From positions 47,162 to 111,161 of the forward strand of contig NZ_CAKKLV010000019.1 in NCBI RefSeq assembly GCF_918698115.1: a DNA stretch of 64,000 nucleotides. The letters are read 5' to 3'. Positions 1-7,742 of this stretch are shown in pieces (within the stretch, counting starts at the first letter, position 1; every line of letters begins with the position of its first letter). This stretch comes from Peribacillus sp. Bi96 (lineage in GTDB: Bacteria > Bacillota > Bacilli > Bacillales > DSM-1321). Position numbers and translations under genes: made by a program. The notes under the pieces are model-generated. The model worked only from the letters and a program-made list of their open reading frames with translations, did not search any database and was not told the DNA's origin.

Positions 1-412
1 AGGTGATCCCGCTCATCGCATCTTCTTCTTTTACGAGATTATACAATCGATCCCCATTATAAACAGGAGACTTTTTATGATAGTACATTCTAGCTGTATT
101 TGTGTATTCCCAGTACATATCAATATATCCTTGTTCAAGCGCTTGTCTAATGGAAGGACTGTCTAGAAAGCGAATTTCTTTTACGCTAAAACCTTCATAT
201 TTTAATAGCAATGCAGTCATTTTCATTAGCAAATATTGTTCTGTTAACGCTTTGGACCCGATCTGTATAACTGGCTTTTCGGATGTTTCTTCTGGTTTTA
301 GCTGGTTTTCTTTTTTGGTTAAATCTAAAGAATGGGAGTCGTTACAAGACAATAAAAATAGGCAGCATATAAAAATCACGAAAACTCTGCACACTTTAAA
401 AAAACTGCTCAA
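1..412 (-). CDS. osmoprotectant (glycine betaine/choline) ABC transporter binding lipoprotein, 5' part only
   Basis: The reading frame is open from a TTG start at 412 to the window edge, so only about 137 N-terminal residues are seen. TTG is preceded by a good GAGGAAGAGG ribosome-binding site. The N-terminus is a lipoprotein signal (hydrophobic stretch, then LLSC with the lipidated Cys). The mature part begins with the pattern IGSKALTEQYLLMKM, then ALEQGYIDMYWEYT, which are the characteristic N-lobe motifs of OpuCC/OsmF/ProX-type quaternary-ammonium binding proteins (GSKxFTEQ and GxIDxYxEYTGT). It starts 25 bp after the NtrC-type regulator stop, so it is probably co-transcribed with the two-component genes. 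The C-terminal lobe and any permease genes lie outside the window, so the ligand is inferred from family only. Confidence 0.8.
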   Translation of the reverse strand, partial: MSSFFKVCRVFVIFICCLFLLSCNDSHSLDLTKKENQLKPEETSEKPVIQIGSKALTEQYLLMKMTALLLKYEGFSVKEIRFLDSPSIRQALEQGYIDMYWEYTNTARMYYHKKSPVYNGDRLYNLVKEEDAMSGIT

Positions 413-437
413 GATATCCTCTTCCTCGATGTTAGAG

Positions 438-1796
438 TCATGGTTTAATCCCCATTTTTTTCATTTTATAAATAAGAGTATGACGTGCAATTCCCAGCTT
501 TTCTGCCGCCTTTGTTTGATTATCGTTTGTTTCATTAAGTGCTTTTTTAATCATTTGTTCCTCTACCTCTTCCAATACTTGTGAAAGATTATTGCTTATC
601 GCCTTTTGCTCATTGTACATGGATGGTGTGTGATCAACATGGATTAATGGCTTGTTAGTATAGCTGTCCTCTAAATCGGCTAAATCGATCGTTCCTATAC
701 GCTTTAGGATGTGCATCCGCTCTATCGTATTTAAAAGCTCCCGAATGTTCCCTGGCCAAAGGTGTGATGACAATTGTTGCACCACCTTTGGATGAATGGC
801 AAGTTGTTTTGTGTATTTTTTATTTAGTTTTTCAATTTGGTGATATACAAGCGGGATGATATCTTCTTTGCGATCTCTTAATGGAGGAATTTCAACTTCC
901 ATCAAATTAAGACGGTAATATAAATCTTCCCTGAACTTCTGTTCTTGGACTAATTTTTTCAAGCTTTTATTTGTAGCGGCAATAATTCTTACGTCCAATG
1001 AATGGTACTCATTGCTCCCAAGTTGCATTATTTTCTTTTCTTCAATAACATGGAGGAGTTTAACTTGCATACTTAATGATATTTCCCCGATTTCATCCAA
1101 GAAAATCGTTCCCCCATCTGCTGCCAAAAACTTCCCTTTTTGTGAGGATGTCGCTCCAGTAAAGGATCCTTTTCGGAAACCGAACAACTCGCTTTCTAGT
1201 AGCGTTTCTGGAATGGCTGCACAGTTAATCGCTATAAATGGCTTGTCCTTGCGAACACTGTTTTCGTGAATCCATTTTGCCAAGGCCGTTTTTCCAACAC
1301 CGCTCTCTCCAAGAATAAGAATGCTTGCCTCTGTATCCTTTACACGTTGTACCAGCTCCATCACTTTATTCATCTTCTCACTTTGGGACACAAACCTTTG
1401 AGTACTCAGCCTAACATCGTCCTCCCCCCGAGGTTGCTGACATACCTTAACGACAATATTTTTTAGTTCCTCAAGTTCAATCGGCTTATTTAAATAATCA
1501 GTTGCACCTAGCTTCATCGCCAAGACAGCGCTTTCAACATTTCCATAAGCAGTCAACATGATAACGGGTATATCTTTTTCCTTTTTAATGACTTTTAAGA
1601 CATCTATCCCTGTCATATCTGGAAGCATATAATCTAAAATAACGGCATCGATCTTTGTTTTACTTATGATATTTAAAGCTTCTTGTCCATTTTGTGCAAC
1701 AAAAGTACGAAGATGTGCCTTTTGTAATTTACGGGCGATCAACTTACATAATTGCCCTTCATCATCCACGATTAATACATTCCAAGTAACTGTCAT
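438..1796 (-). CDS. NtrC-family sigma-54-dependent response regulator
   Basis: 452 residues with three clear parts. A receiver domain has acidic DDE at 11-13 and the phospho-acceptor Asp at about 55 (VILDYMLPD). The central AAA+ domain has Walker A GESGVGKT (163-170), the sigma-54 contact loop as GSFTGA (about 210-215, the common Ser variant of GAFTGA) and Walker B GGTIFLDEIGE. The C-terminus is a Fis-type helix-turn-helix (NQTKAAEKLGIARHTLIYKMKKMGI). ATG at 1796 follows AGGAGGGG. It lies 27 bp after the kinase gene, forming a classical two-component pair that should activate a sigma-54 promoter; the target could be the osmoprotectant genes downstream, which is inference from position. Confidence 0.93.
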   Translation of the reverse strand: MTVTWNVLIVDDEGQLCKLIARKLQKAHLRTFVAQNGQEALNIISKTKIDAVILDYMLPDMTGIDVLKVIKKEKDIPVIMLTAYGNVESAVLAMKLGATDYLNKPIELEELKNIVVKVCQQPRGEDDVRLSTQRFVSQSEKMNKVMELVQRVKDTEASILILGESGVGKTALAKWIHENSVRKDKPFIAINCAAIPETLLESELFGFRKGSFTGATSSQKGKFLAADGGTIFLDEIGEISLSMQVKLLHVIEEKKIMQLGSNEYHSLDVRIIAATNKSLKKLVQEQKFREDLYYRLNLMEVEIPPLRDRKEDIIPLVYHQIEKLNKKYTKQLAIHPKVVQQLSSHLWPGNIRELLNTIERMHILKRIGTIDLADLEDSYTNKPLIHVDHTPSMYNEQKAISNNLSQVLEEVEEQMIKKALNETNDNQTKAAEKLGIARHTLIYKMKKMGIKP

Positions 1797-1823
1797 GGTG
1801 CCCCTCCTCGCTTGTGCAAAGAT

Positions 1824-3983
1824 TTATACGTTCCCACTTGTGGTTTCCGTTATTTCTTCTTTTAAAAATCGGCAAGTCGTGATGGTTCCTTTTCCTATGG
1901 CACTTACCATTTTAAGTTCGCCATCATGCTCGGCCAAAATGTCTCGGGCAATCGTAAGTCCAAGACCTGATCCGCTTTCCTTTGTTGAAAAGAAAGGATT
2001 GAATAACCATTCTAAATCTTGTTCATTAATTCCAATGCCAGTATCCTCAATGATGACACATACATTACCTTGGCCGTCTATATTTTCTTCCCTTATTGTG
2101 ATGATAATCGATCCACCATCAGGCATTGCTTCGATTGCATTTAAAATTAAATTCAAGAATACTTGTATTAATTGATCATAAGCTCCCTTTATATAAGAAT
2201 CGTTCTCATAATTTCTGATGATTTGGATCTTCGTTTCATTTAGCTTTACTCTCAGCAGATGGATAATTTCTTCTAGTATACTTTGCAGAGATATATTTTC
2301 TCTTTGCTTCTTATTTACTTTGGCAAAGTTAAGAAAATTGTCTATAATGTCTTTCATTCTATTTATAACAACATAAATATCAGCCGATAATTCCTTGATT
2401 TCTTCTGAGCATTCGCTTTCCTCTGCTTCTTCCAATAACATCTCGGCCGATCCGTATAAAATGGCCAGTGGATTTTTTATTTCATGAGCAAGTCCTGCTG
2501 TAATTTGACCGATCAATGCCAGTTTGTCACTTTGTTTTAATCTGGCCTCCAGTAGTTTCATTTGTGAAATATCCTGCATGACAGCAATAATACCAATCGT
2601 TTGCAGGTCTTCATTGTAAAACCTAGAGGTCGTAATTTTAATAATTCTCTTGTTGCCCTTTGCATCAACAATATTGCTTTCCATTTCTTCACCCTGTTTT
2701 CCAGAGTTTACTGTCTGCAATAAGACAAAGTCCCCAGTTTCAGATTTGATAGGCAAGTCACTAAGATGAATTCCAATCATGTCATCTCGTTTATGGTGGA
2801 CCATTTTTTCAAATTGCACATTTACATAAGTGATGATACTCTCTTGATTAATGGTGATGATACCATAAGGAATTCCCTCAAGGACGTCGTAAAGATAACG
2901 CTCTTTCTCCTCCAGCATCTTTTGCTTTTCGTAATTGCTGTTCCCCATATTTATAATCGTATTAGTCAACAGTCCAAGTTCGTCTGGCCGTTCCTTTTTG
3001 TTCTCGTTTAAAGGGAGATACGTACGAAGTGGATGATATGTTCGGGCATATTCAGTCAAACGAATGATTGGATACAAAATACTTTTCATCCCCAACCAAG
3101 TAAAAAATAAACATAAAACCATAATGGTAATAAAGCTAATCCTTAATGCAAATGAAAGCTTGTGGATAGGTTCAAAGGCTATTCGTTCCGGCACCCCATA
3201 GACGAGGTCCCATCCATCTTGCATTGCTTGATAAGCGGCAACACTTCGTTCTTTTTGCCAATTAATCTCCATAGACTCTGAAAAGCCGCTTAACACTTGT
3301 AAAGAAAAAGTTTGACCAATTTGATTCTCCGCCGTCGAAGCAATGACAGTTCCTGAGCTGTCGGTAATATAGCTAAAATGTCCCTTGCTCAAACTTACAC
3401 TTTTCAATACTTCTGACAAGTAATCTTTACTGACTTCTGCTATCAGCACTCCCTGAAATTCTTTATTTTTCGAAAAAACTGGAACGGAAATTGTTACAAC
3501 ATTAACTCCCCAGTAGTTCTGAATATTATCTGAAACAGCATAATTATGGCTCCAGCGCACTTGCTCAAAATTCGGATAATCATAGTAAAGAAGAGACGGC
3601 TTTTGATCAAAGGGAGCTTCAAATCTTAACTTTCTGCTTTGGTCTAAAAAGTAGATAGAATGGATAATAGAACTTTGTGTTATCGCTTGCTTAGATTGAG
3701 TATACATTCGATCCAAATCAAGTTGTGTATCCGTATCTTTTCCAGCTATCAACTGGAGCTGTAATACAACATCCGTCATCTCTGTATTTAGTCTCTTGAC
3801 AATCATATCCGTACTTGAACGGTTTTGTGCAACGATATCTTTCTTTATTGTTTGCTCCGCATATCCGATTATAAGATTGTAGATCAAAATAATTGGAATA
3901 ATTAAAACCAATGTAAAGATATATAAGTATTTTCTCGTAATGCTTTGGTTAATAAATTGAAACAAATTCTTTATGATTTTCAT
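1824..3983 (-). CDS. membrane sensor histidine kinase (Cache-like sensor, PAS, HisKA, HATPase)
   Basis: About 719 residues. One N-terminal membrane helix (about 20-40), a large extracellular region resembling a double-Cache sensor, a second membrane helix near 280-300, a HAMP-like linker, a PAS domain (about 370-480), then HisKA with the phospho-His box HEIKNPLA and a HATPase_c domain with GTGIG and GSGLGLTIA glycine boxes. ATG at 3983 follows AGGGTG; an in-frame GTG lies three codons upstream. The cognate NtrC-type regulator is directly downstream. Kinases of this build usually sense small molecules through the Cache domain. The ligand is unknown. Confidence 0.92.
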   Translation of the reverse strand: MKIIKNLFQFINQSITRKYLYIFTLVLIIPIILIYNLIIGYAEQTIKKDIVAQNRSSTDMIVKRLNTEMTDVVLQLQLIAGKDTDTQLDLDRMYTQSKQAITQSSIIHSIYFLDQSRKLRFEAPFDQKPSLLYYDYPNFEQVRWSHNYAVSDNIQNYWGVNVVTISVPVFSKNKEFQGVLIAEVSKDYLSEVLKSVSLSKGHFSYITDSSGTVIASTAENQIGQTFSLQVLSGFSESMEINWQKERSVAAYQAMQDGWDLVYGVPERIAFEPIHKLSFALRISFITIMVLCLFFTWLGMKSILYPIIRLTEYARTYHPLRTYLPLNENKKERPDELGLLTNTIINMGNSNYEKQKMLEEKERYLYDVLEGIPYGIITINQESIITYVNVQFEKMVHHKRDDMIGIHLSDLPIKSETGDFVLLQTVNSGKQGEEMESNIVDAKGNKRIIKITTSRFYNEDLQTIGIIAVMQDISQMKLLEARLKQSDKLALIGQITAGLAHEIKNPLAILYGSAEMLLEEAEESECSEEIKELSADIYVVINRMKDIIDNFLNFAKVNKKQRENISLQSILEEIIHLLRVKLNETKIQIIRNYENDSYIKGAYDQLIQVFLNLILNAIEAMPDGGSIIITIREENIDGQGNVCVIIEDTGIGINEQDLEWLFNPFFSTKESGSGLGLTIARDILAEHDGELKMVSAIGKGTITTCRFLKEEITETTSGNV

Positions 3984-4226
3984 TGTAGACACCCTATAAA
4001 GTGCAATTTGATAGATAAGAGAATTATAGCAGATAAAAAACGAATAATTAGAATTTCCATTCTTTTCAGTTTTTCACCGGATTTAGGGCATGATGATCGA
4101 TAGGTTAGGGTGATGTTTATACAGGAGAAAAAGTCACCGTTGATTCTGATCTGGCTAATGTAAAGCAAAAGTATGTAGTACGGTCATTGAAAGTAAAACC
4201 ACTATAAGGATTAAAGCAAAATTAAA

Positions 4227-4260
4227 GGGTATAAGCTCTGTTAATACAGAACTCATACCC
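4227..4260 (-). terminator. intrinsic terminator after the methyltransferase gene
   Basis: Stem GGGTAT...ATACCC with an inner CTGT/ACAG stem. Read on the minus strand it is followed by CCCTTTAATTTTG. Its flanks are nearly the same as those of the hairpin at 7660-7686 downstream of the MutS2-like gene, so the two terminators seem to be related copies. Confidence 0.7.
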
Positions 4261-4273
4261 TGCTGATGTCTAA

Positions 4274-4903
4274 CTATAATTCTTTTTGACATTTTACCAT
4301 GATAAATTTAAATGGAGGTTTATTTTCCATATTCTTATGTGGCTCAACAATTTCCGAAAATTCTATCAATCCATATTTTCCAAACTCTTGTTTTATCGAA
4401 TCAGAATCATAAAAAAACATTTTTACCCCTTCCATTATCTCGAAATAGTCTTTACCCAGTTGTTTGCCCTTTGCAAACATTGGGGCTTCTTTTGAAATAG
4501 TAGTAAAGATCATATATCCGTTTGGCTTTAACTGATTATAGCAATCTTCAATAAACTTATCTCTCTCACGATTATTCAATAAGTGAATAAGTGCATAACA
4601 AAATATACCATCATAAAGTTTGTTATCAAAAGGCATATCGGTTACTGAACCATGAAAAGTACTAATATTAAGCCCATTTTGCCTTGCCAAATCAATCGCT
4701 GTTTTTGAAATCTCAATACCTGTTATATTTATTCCGTTGTCAATAAAAACCTTTGCGTTTCTACCATATCCAATACCAGGAATCAATATATCCTTAACTC
4801 TCTTCTCAAGGAAAAAGTCCTTTGTCAAGATTGCGGAGTCTGAAGGTTCAAATCCCCACATCATTTGATTTTCTATAAAACTTGATTCCCAGAATTCTGT
4901 CAT
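4274..4903 (-). CDS. class I SAM-dependent methyltransferase
   Basis: 209 residues with the Rossmann methyltransferase signature: motif I ILIPGIGYGRNAKVF (about 40-54, the GxGxG loop), an acidic end of strand 2 (GIEIS) and motif IV/V region DGIFCYALIHLL followed by LKPNGYMIFTT. These resemble TehB/UbiE-like small-molecule methyltransferases (COG0500). ATG at 4903 follows AAAGGAGATTGAGGT. The start overlaps the end of the transposase remnant. The substrate cannot be read from the sequence. Confidence 0.85.
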   Translation of the reverse strand: MTEFWESSFIENQMMWGFEPSDSAILTKDFFLEKRVKDILIPGIGYGRNAKVFIDNGINITGIEISKTAIDLARQNGLNISTFHGSVTDMPFDNKLYDGIFCYALIHLLNNRERDKFIEDCYNQLKPNGYMIFTTISKEAPMFAKGKQLGKDYFEIMEGVKMFFYDSDSIKQEFGKYGLIEFSEIVEPHKNMENKPPFKFIMVKCQKEL

Positions 4904-5160
4904 ACCTCAATCTCCTTTACAAATATTAGCTCTCTTTCTTTAAGATCTGTTGTTTTTGTATAAGCATGGGCTACGTTACATTGAACCATCAAGTTCTTTA
5001 CCTTTATTGCTTCTTTATCATTTCCAAATAGGTCCAGCCATTTGAACCAGTACATATAGTTACTGATATATTTAGTTGCAACACCCTTAAACCTATTCAT
5101 CCACTTCTATAATTTGCTGTGAATAACATTTATGGAATTTTAGAAGGTTTTGTACCTTAA
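4900..5160 (-). pseudogene. C-terminal remnant of an IS1595-type (ISXO2-like) transposase
   Basis: The readable piece (5100 down to 4900, 66 residues) begins MNRFKGVATKYISNYMYWF, which matches the conserved C-terminal tail (RFxGVxTKYLxNYLxWF) of ISXO2-like transposases. The same tail is seen, frameshifted, in the copy at 61917-62797. Just upstream in the same frame is HSKL-stop-KW, the usual HSxLKKW preceding the tail, broken by a TAG. Nothing N-terminal is left. It is a dead element and marks a recombination point before the methyltransferase gene. Confidence 0.75.
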
Positions 5161-5207
5161 AAACTTTCAGCAAAAAAACTCTTATGCATTCGAGGATTTT
5201 ATGCCTC

Positions 5208-6104
5208 CTAAAGAAATGCAGCTTCAACAAAATCCATGATGACTCCAGCCGCCGCTTTATTGCCCTCCGCCGCCGCAATCACCAGCTGAGAAGGCGTGCT
5301 GAGTGATGTATCTCCGCATGCATATACCCCTTCAACCGTTGTTCGTCCAAATGAATCCACTTTAATCCCGCCGTTTGGAGTGACCTCGCAGCCGAGCTGT
5401 TCCGCAAAAGGAGCAGACTGCACCAAGTCTGTCACCACAATTCCTGCCTCCCTTTGGATTTCCTGTCCGTTTTTCAGTCGGATCGATGTCAGCTGCCCTC
5501 CCTTCGATTCAAGACCTTCAATCTTTTCTTCCACGACTGCCACGTGCTGCCGAGCCAAGATATCCTTCTCCTCATCAAGCACCTGATAGCCATTTGTAAA
5601 CACAATTACATCACGGCTCCAGTTTGACAGCAGTTTTCCCATATGAAAAGCCCGTTCATTTTCCGCAATCACCGCCAATGCTTGGCCCCGCATTTCCCAG
5701 CCGTCACAAAATGGACACCCAAAAACACTCGTTCCGTATACATTCTGAATGCCTGGAATCTCCGGCAAAACATCCCGAAGACCTGTTGCAAGAAGCACTG
5801 TTTTCGCCGTGTAATCCGTTCCGCCTTTCGTTTGAATCCGGAACACACCACTGGCTTTTTCAATAATCTCCACCCGCTCCTCCTTAATGGAGACAGACGG
5901 ATATTTCTGGACATCCGTTCTTGCCCGCTTCTTGAACTCTGAAGGCTTTACCCCATCCTGTGTGATAAATCCGTGCGACTCCTGCGTCACCCGGTTTCGA
6001 GGTTTATCCTCATCAAACAAAATTGTTTTCCGTCCAGCACGTCCCATGACCAACGCGGCATTCAGTCCAGCAGGTCCTCCACCAATAATTACACAATCCA
6101 ACAC
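5208..6104 (-). CDS. thioredoxin-reductase-like FAD-dependent disulfide oxidoreductase
   Basis: 298 residues. An N-terminal FAD dinucleotide motif (VIIGGGPAGLNAAL), a CPFC redox pair (GCPFCDGWEMRG, about 130-141), a second NAD(P)H Rossmann domain and a C-terminal FAD motif VYACGDTS. The fold is that of TrxB and YumC/bacillithiol-disulfide-reductase relatives. I chose the GTG at 6104 because AAGGAG sits 8 nt upstream; an in-frame ATG at 6164 lacks a ribosome-binding site and would run through an operator. The Rrf2 regulator is directly upstream and matching operators flank it, so redox-responsive control is likely. The partner protein is unknown. Confidence 0.88.
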   Translation of the reverse strand: MLDCVIIGGGPAGLNAALVMGRAGRKTILFDEDKPRNRVTQESHGFITQDGVKPSEFKKRARTDVQKYPSVSIKEERVEIIEKASGVFRIQTKGGTDYTAKTVLLATGLRDVLPEIPGIQNVYGTSVFGCPFCDGWEMRGQALAVIAENERAFHMGKLLSNWSRDVIVFTNGYQVLDEEKDILARQHVAVVEEKIEGLESKGGQLTSIRLKNGQEIQREAGIVVTDLVQSAPFAEQLGCEVTPNGGIKVDSFGRTTVEGVYACGDTSLSTPSQLVIAAAEGNKAAAGVIMDFVEAAFL

Positions 6105-6131
6105 ATGAAACACTCCTTCTTTATAAAATCT

Positions 6132-6156
6132 ATTAAAGACCCTTAATATCTTTAAT
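6132..6156. promoter_or_regulatory. predicted Rrf2-type operator, copy 2
   Basis: A 25-bp inverted repeat, ATTAAAG-N11-CTTTAAT, between the regulator stop and the flavoprotein start. It matches the element at 6623-6647 in arm positions, spacing and much of the centre (a shared TAATAT). Two copies around a regulator and its neighbour are good evidence for a binding site. Which protein binds is inferred. Confidence 0.65.
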
Positions 6157-6170
6157 TTGTGCAAAAAAAT

Positions 6171-6599
6171 TTATTTTTCTTTTTTTGTCTCATGACAATG
6201 TCTTTTTTCTATCTGCTCCGCAATGCTTTGAATCGTTCGTTCAGCCAGTTCTTTCTTCATGTTGCCTTCCGCCTCGATCATCACACGCTCAATTAAACAT
6301 TCGCTTTCGTCATGGTCAAACCCACAGTTGAACAGCACCGACTGACCCTCCACCGCTTCAATAACATTCAGAAAAGAAATGTCCTGCGCGCGGCGTGAAA
6401 TACTGTAGCCGCCTTTTGCTCCTGGCACTGATTCAATTAATCCTGCCTTCACAAGCTTCGTCAAAATCTTTGACAAGTATGTCGGAGACAAATCCTGCAT
6501 GTAGGCCAATTGCTCCACGCTTACCGTCTGACCTTTTGGTTCCATCGTTAAATGCACCATTGTATGGAGTGCATAATTGGTTGCCTTTGAATACTTCAT
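6171..6599 (-). CDS. Rrf2-family transcriptional regulator (YwnA/NsrR-like)
   Basis: 142 residues. An N-terminal winged helix typical of Rrf2 proteins (MKYSKATNYALHTMVHL, then LAYMQDLSPTYLSKILTKLVKAGLIESVPGAKGGYSI). The C-terminal part has Cys residues near 92, 101 and 134 but not the close three-Cys cluster of IscR/NsrR [Fe-S] sensors, so thiol sensing rather than a cluster is possible. It is encoded just upstream of the thioredoxin-reductase-like gene on the same strand, with an operator in its own promoter (6623-6647), suggesting autoregulation. Confidence 0.88.
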   Translation of the reverse strand: MKYSKATNYALHTMVHLTMEPKGQTVSVEQLAYMQDLSPTYLSKILTKLVKAGLIESVPGAKGGYSISRRAQDISFLNVIEAVEGQSVLFNCGFDHDESECLIERVMIEAEGNMKKELAERTIQSIAEQIEKRHCHETKKEK

Positions 6600-6622
6600 T
6601 GATGCACCTCATAATTAAAACT

Positions 6623-6647
6623 ATTACAGACTTATAATATCTGTAAT
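6623..6647. promoter_or_regulatory. predicted Rrf2-type operator, copy 1
   Basis: Inverted repeat ATTACAG-N11-CTGTAAT, 24 bp upstream of the Rrf2 start codon, so it would overlay the promoter. Same 25-bp length and arm spacing as the copy at 6132-6156. Confidence 0.7.
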
Positions 6648-6694
6648 TGATTGTAACTCATGCTGCAAAAAACCGCAAACTTTTTCCTCACCTA

Positions 6695-6755
6695 ACGCCT
6701 TTTTTGATCCCCTTTCAAGGTCCCAGCCCAATTTCCTTTCTTTATAACTGACAAA
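6695..6755 (-). repeat. partial copy of the 3' end of the MutS2-like gene
   Basis: These 61 bases match 7787-7847 with about six mismatches. On the minus strand both encode FVSYKERKL..DLERGSKKAL, the penultimate part of the MutS2-like protein. Here the similarity stops on both sides and the fragment joins unrelated decayed DNA, so it is a leftover of a duplication or gene-conversion event. Confidence 0.75.
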
Positions 6756-7163
6756 GAACAAGTTGAAGAAATTAGCACAACAACATTTGAAAATGATGAA
6801 ATAGAAGTTTCTGCAAAAAAGATTTTTGACAAAACATTTGCCATTGAAAAGGCACCTGCTGTACAGGTGAAAGTTGGTGTAAAGTTTACTGGCGCTGTAT
6901 TTAACGGAGCAATTGGCTTTGCTATAGGCGGCGGTGTAGGGGATATTCAAACATTTATTATCAAAAAAGGTAAAAAAGAAGCAGAAAAGGTATTACAAAA
7001 ACTTCGTTAGTCGTTTAAAAACATGGGGAGATCCAAAATTAGCTTTAGCTACAGTGCTTGTGTAACTATTGCACTAAATTATTTAGATGTTGGCAATCAG
7101 ATTGCCAAACAACTTGATAAAAGAGATAAGAGGCCAAATAATGGTTGGATAGATTTTCATTAA
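6744..7163 (+). pseudogene. decayed gene of unknown function
   Basis: A plus-strand frame without a start codon runs from ITDKEQVEEISTTTFEND to a stop at 7008-7010, and contains a Gly-rich hydrophobic stretch (GAVFNGAIGFAIGGGVGD). After shifts of frame the protein seems to continue as TWGDPKLALATVLV / VTIALNYLDVGNQIAKQLD and ends at 7161-7163. Such Gly/Ala-rich hydrophobic tails followed by a Lys-rich end are seen in polymorphic-toxin C-termini and phage proteins, but I do not recognise the family. The 5' end was lost at the junction with the repeat at 6695-6755. Confidence 0.55.
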
Positions 7164-7183
7164 ATTTAAAGGATGATTAATTA

Positions 7184-7351
7184 ATGATGAAAAAATCAAG
7201 CAAATATATTGTCCTATTTCTCTGGGTAGTATTTTTTTGATAGTATATGCCCAAAGGTATTTATTATTTTATTGTAGGAATTTCAGTACTTTTTCTAAGT
7301 GCACTTTTTATTTTAAAGATGTTTAATCATTCAAAAGATGTAGAAAGCTAA
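7184..7351 (+). pseudogene. broken small two-helix membrane protein
   Basis: An ATG at 7184 opens MMKKSSKYIVLFLWVVFF, which ends in two adjacent stops (TGA TAG). The same frame then continues YMPKGIYYFIVGISVLFLSA and ends with HSKDVES at 7349-7351. The two halves together look like a 55-residue protein with two membrane helices. It follows the decayed gene on the same strand and may have been its partner. Translation could restart at the inner ATG to give a 34-residue peptide. Confidence 0.5.
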
Positions 7352-7742
7352 TATTTAGGTGATAGTAACAGCCTTTTTTCGAGATGTTGTTTGTATCCCT
7401 TTCTTATTTTATCGTTCAACTCTAATTGATTTTGTTGTTTCTTCGCTTTTTGATTATTTTTAAATTTAATAGCTATTAAACTTGATTACTATTAAAACTC
7501 ACCCTATACATTGTTTGTCTTATCCTCTTTCTTAGGATTGAATCAACCTTTTAATTTTTTCCCTTAACATTCTTTTGATGTTTTCAATTTTTCGGGAGTG
7601 CTCTCTGCGCTACAAGCGTGACTGGTAACGATCCACACGAGAAATCAAGGGAAAATTAAAGGGTATGGGCAAGGGGCCCATACCCTAATGATGTCTACTT
7701 TTTTGGGTTGAACAAGTTTCTCCCCTTCATATCATTATTGTA
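7352..7742. other. intergenic region with a terminator for the MutS2-like gene
   Basis: No gene is visible. The AT-rich part up to about 7620 shows only short, stop-rich frames. It ends with the hairpin at 7660-7686 that belongs to the minus-strand gene beginning at 7743. Confidence 0.5.
7660..7686 (-). terminator. intrinsic terminator of the MutS2-like gene
   Basis: Perfect stem AGGGTATGGGC / GCCCATACCCT with a 5-nt loop. On the minus strand it runs into TTTAATTTTCC. The surroundings (AAAATTAAA before, AATGATGTCTA after, plus-strand view) repeat those of the hairpin at 4227-4260. Confidence 0.75.

Noticed and set aside
102..584. 160-codon plus-strand frame
   Set aside because: It lies opposite the osmoprotectant-binding protein and the NtrC-type regulator, has no ribosome-binding site and a composition typical of an antisense shadow.
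3980..4226. Minus frame 3980-4168 and plus-strand fragment ending TGEKVTV...KVKPL at about 4207
   Set aside because: The minus frame has no start signal. The plus fragment looks protein-like but is only about 30 codons with no start, so at most it is a tail of a lost gene.
5093..5278. 61-codon minus frame
   Set aside because: Runs across the transposase remnant and the end of the flavoprotein gene in the wrong frame.
6624..6950. 108-codon minus frame
   Set aside because: Antisense to the decayed plus-strand gene; its only protein-like part is the copied piece of the MutS2-like 3' end.
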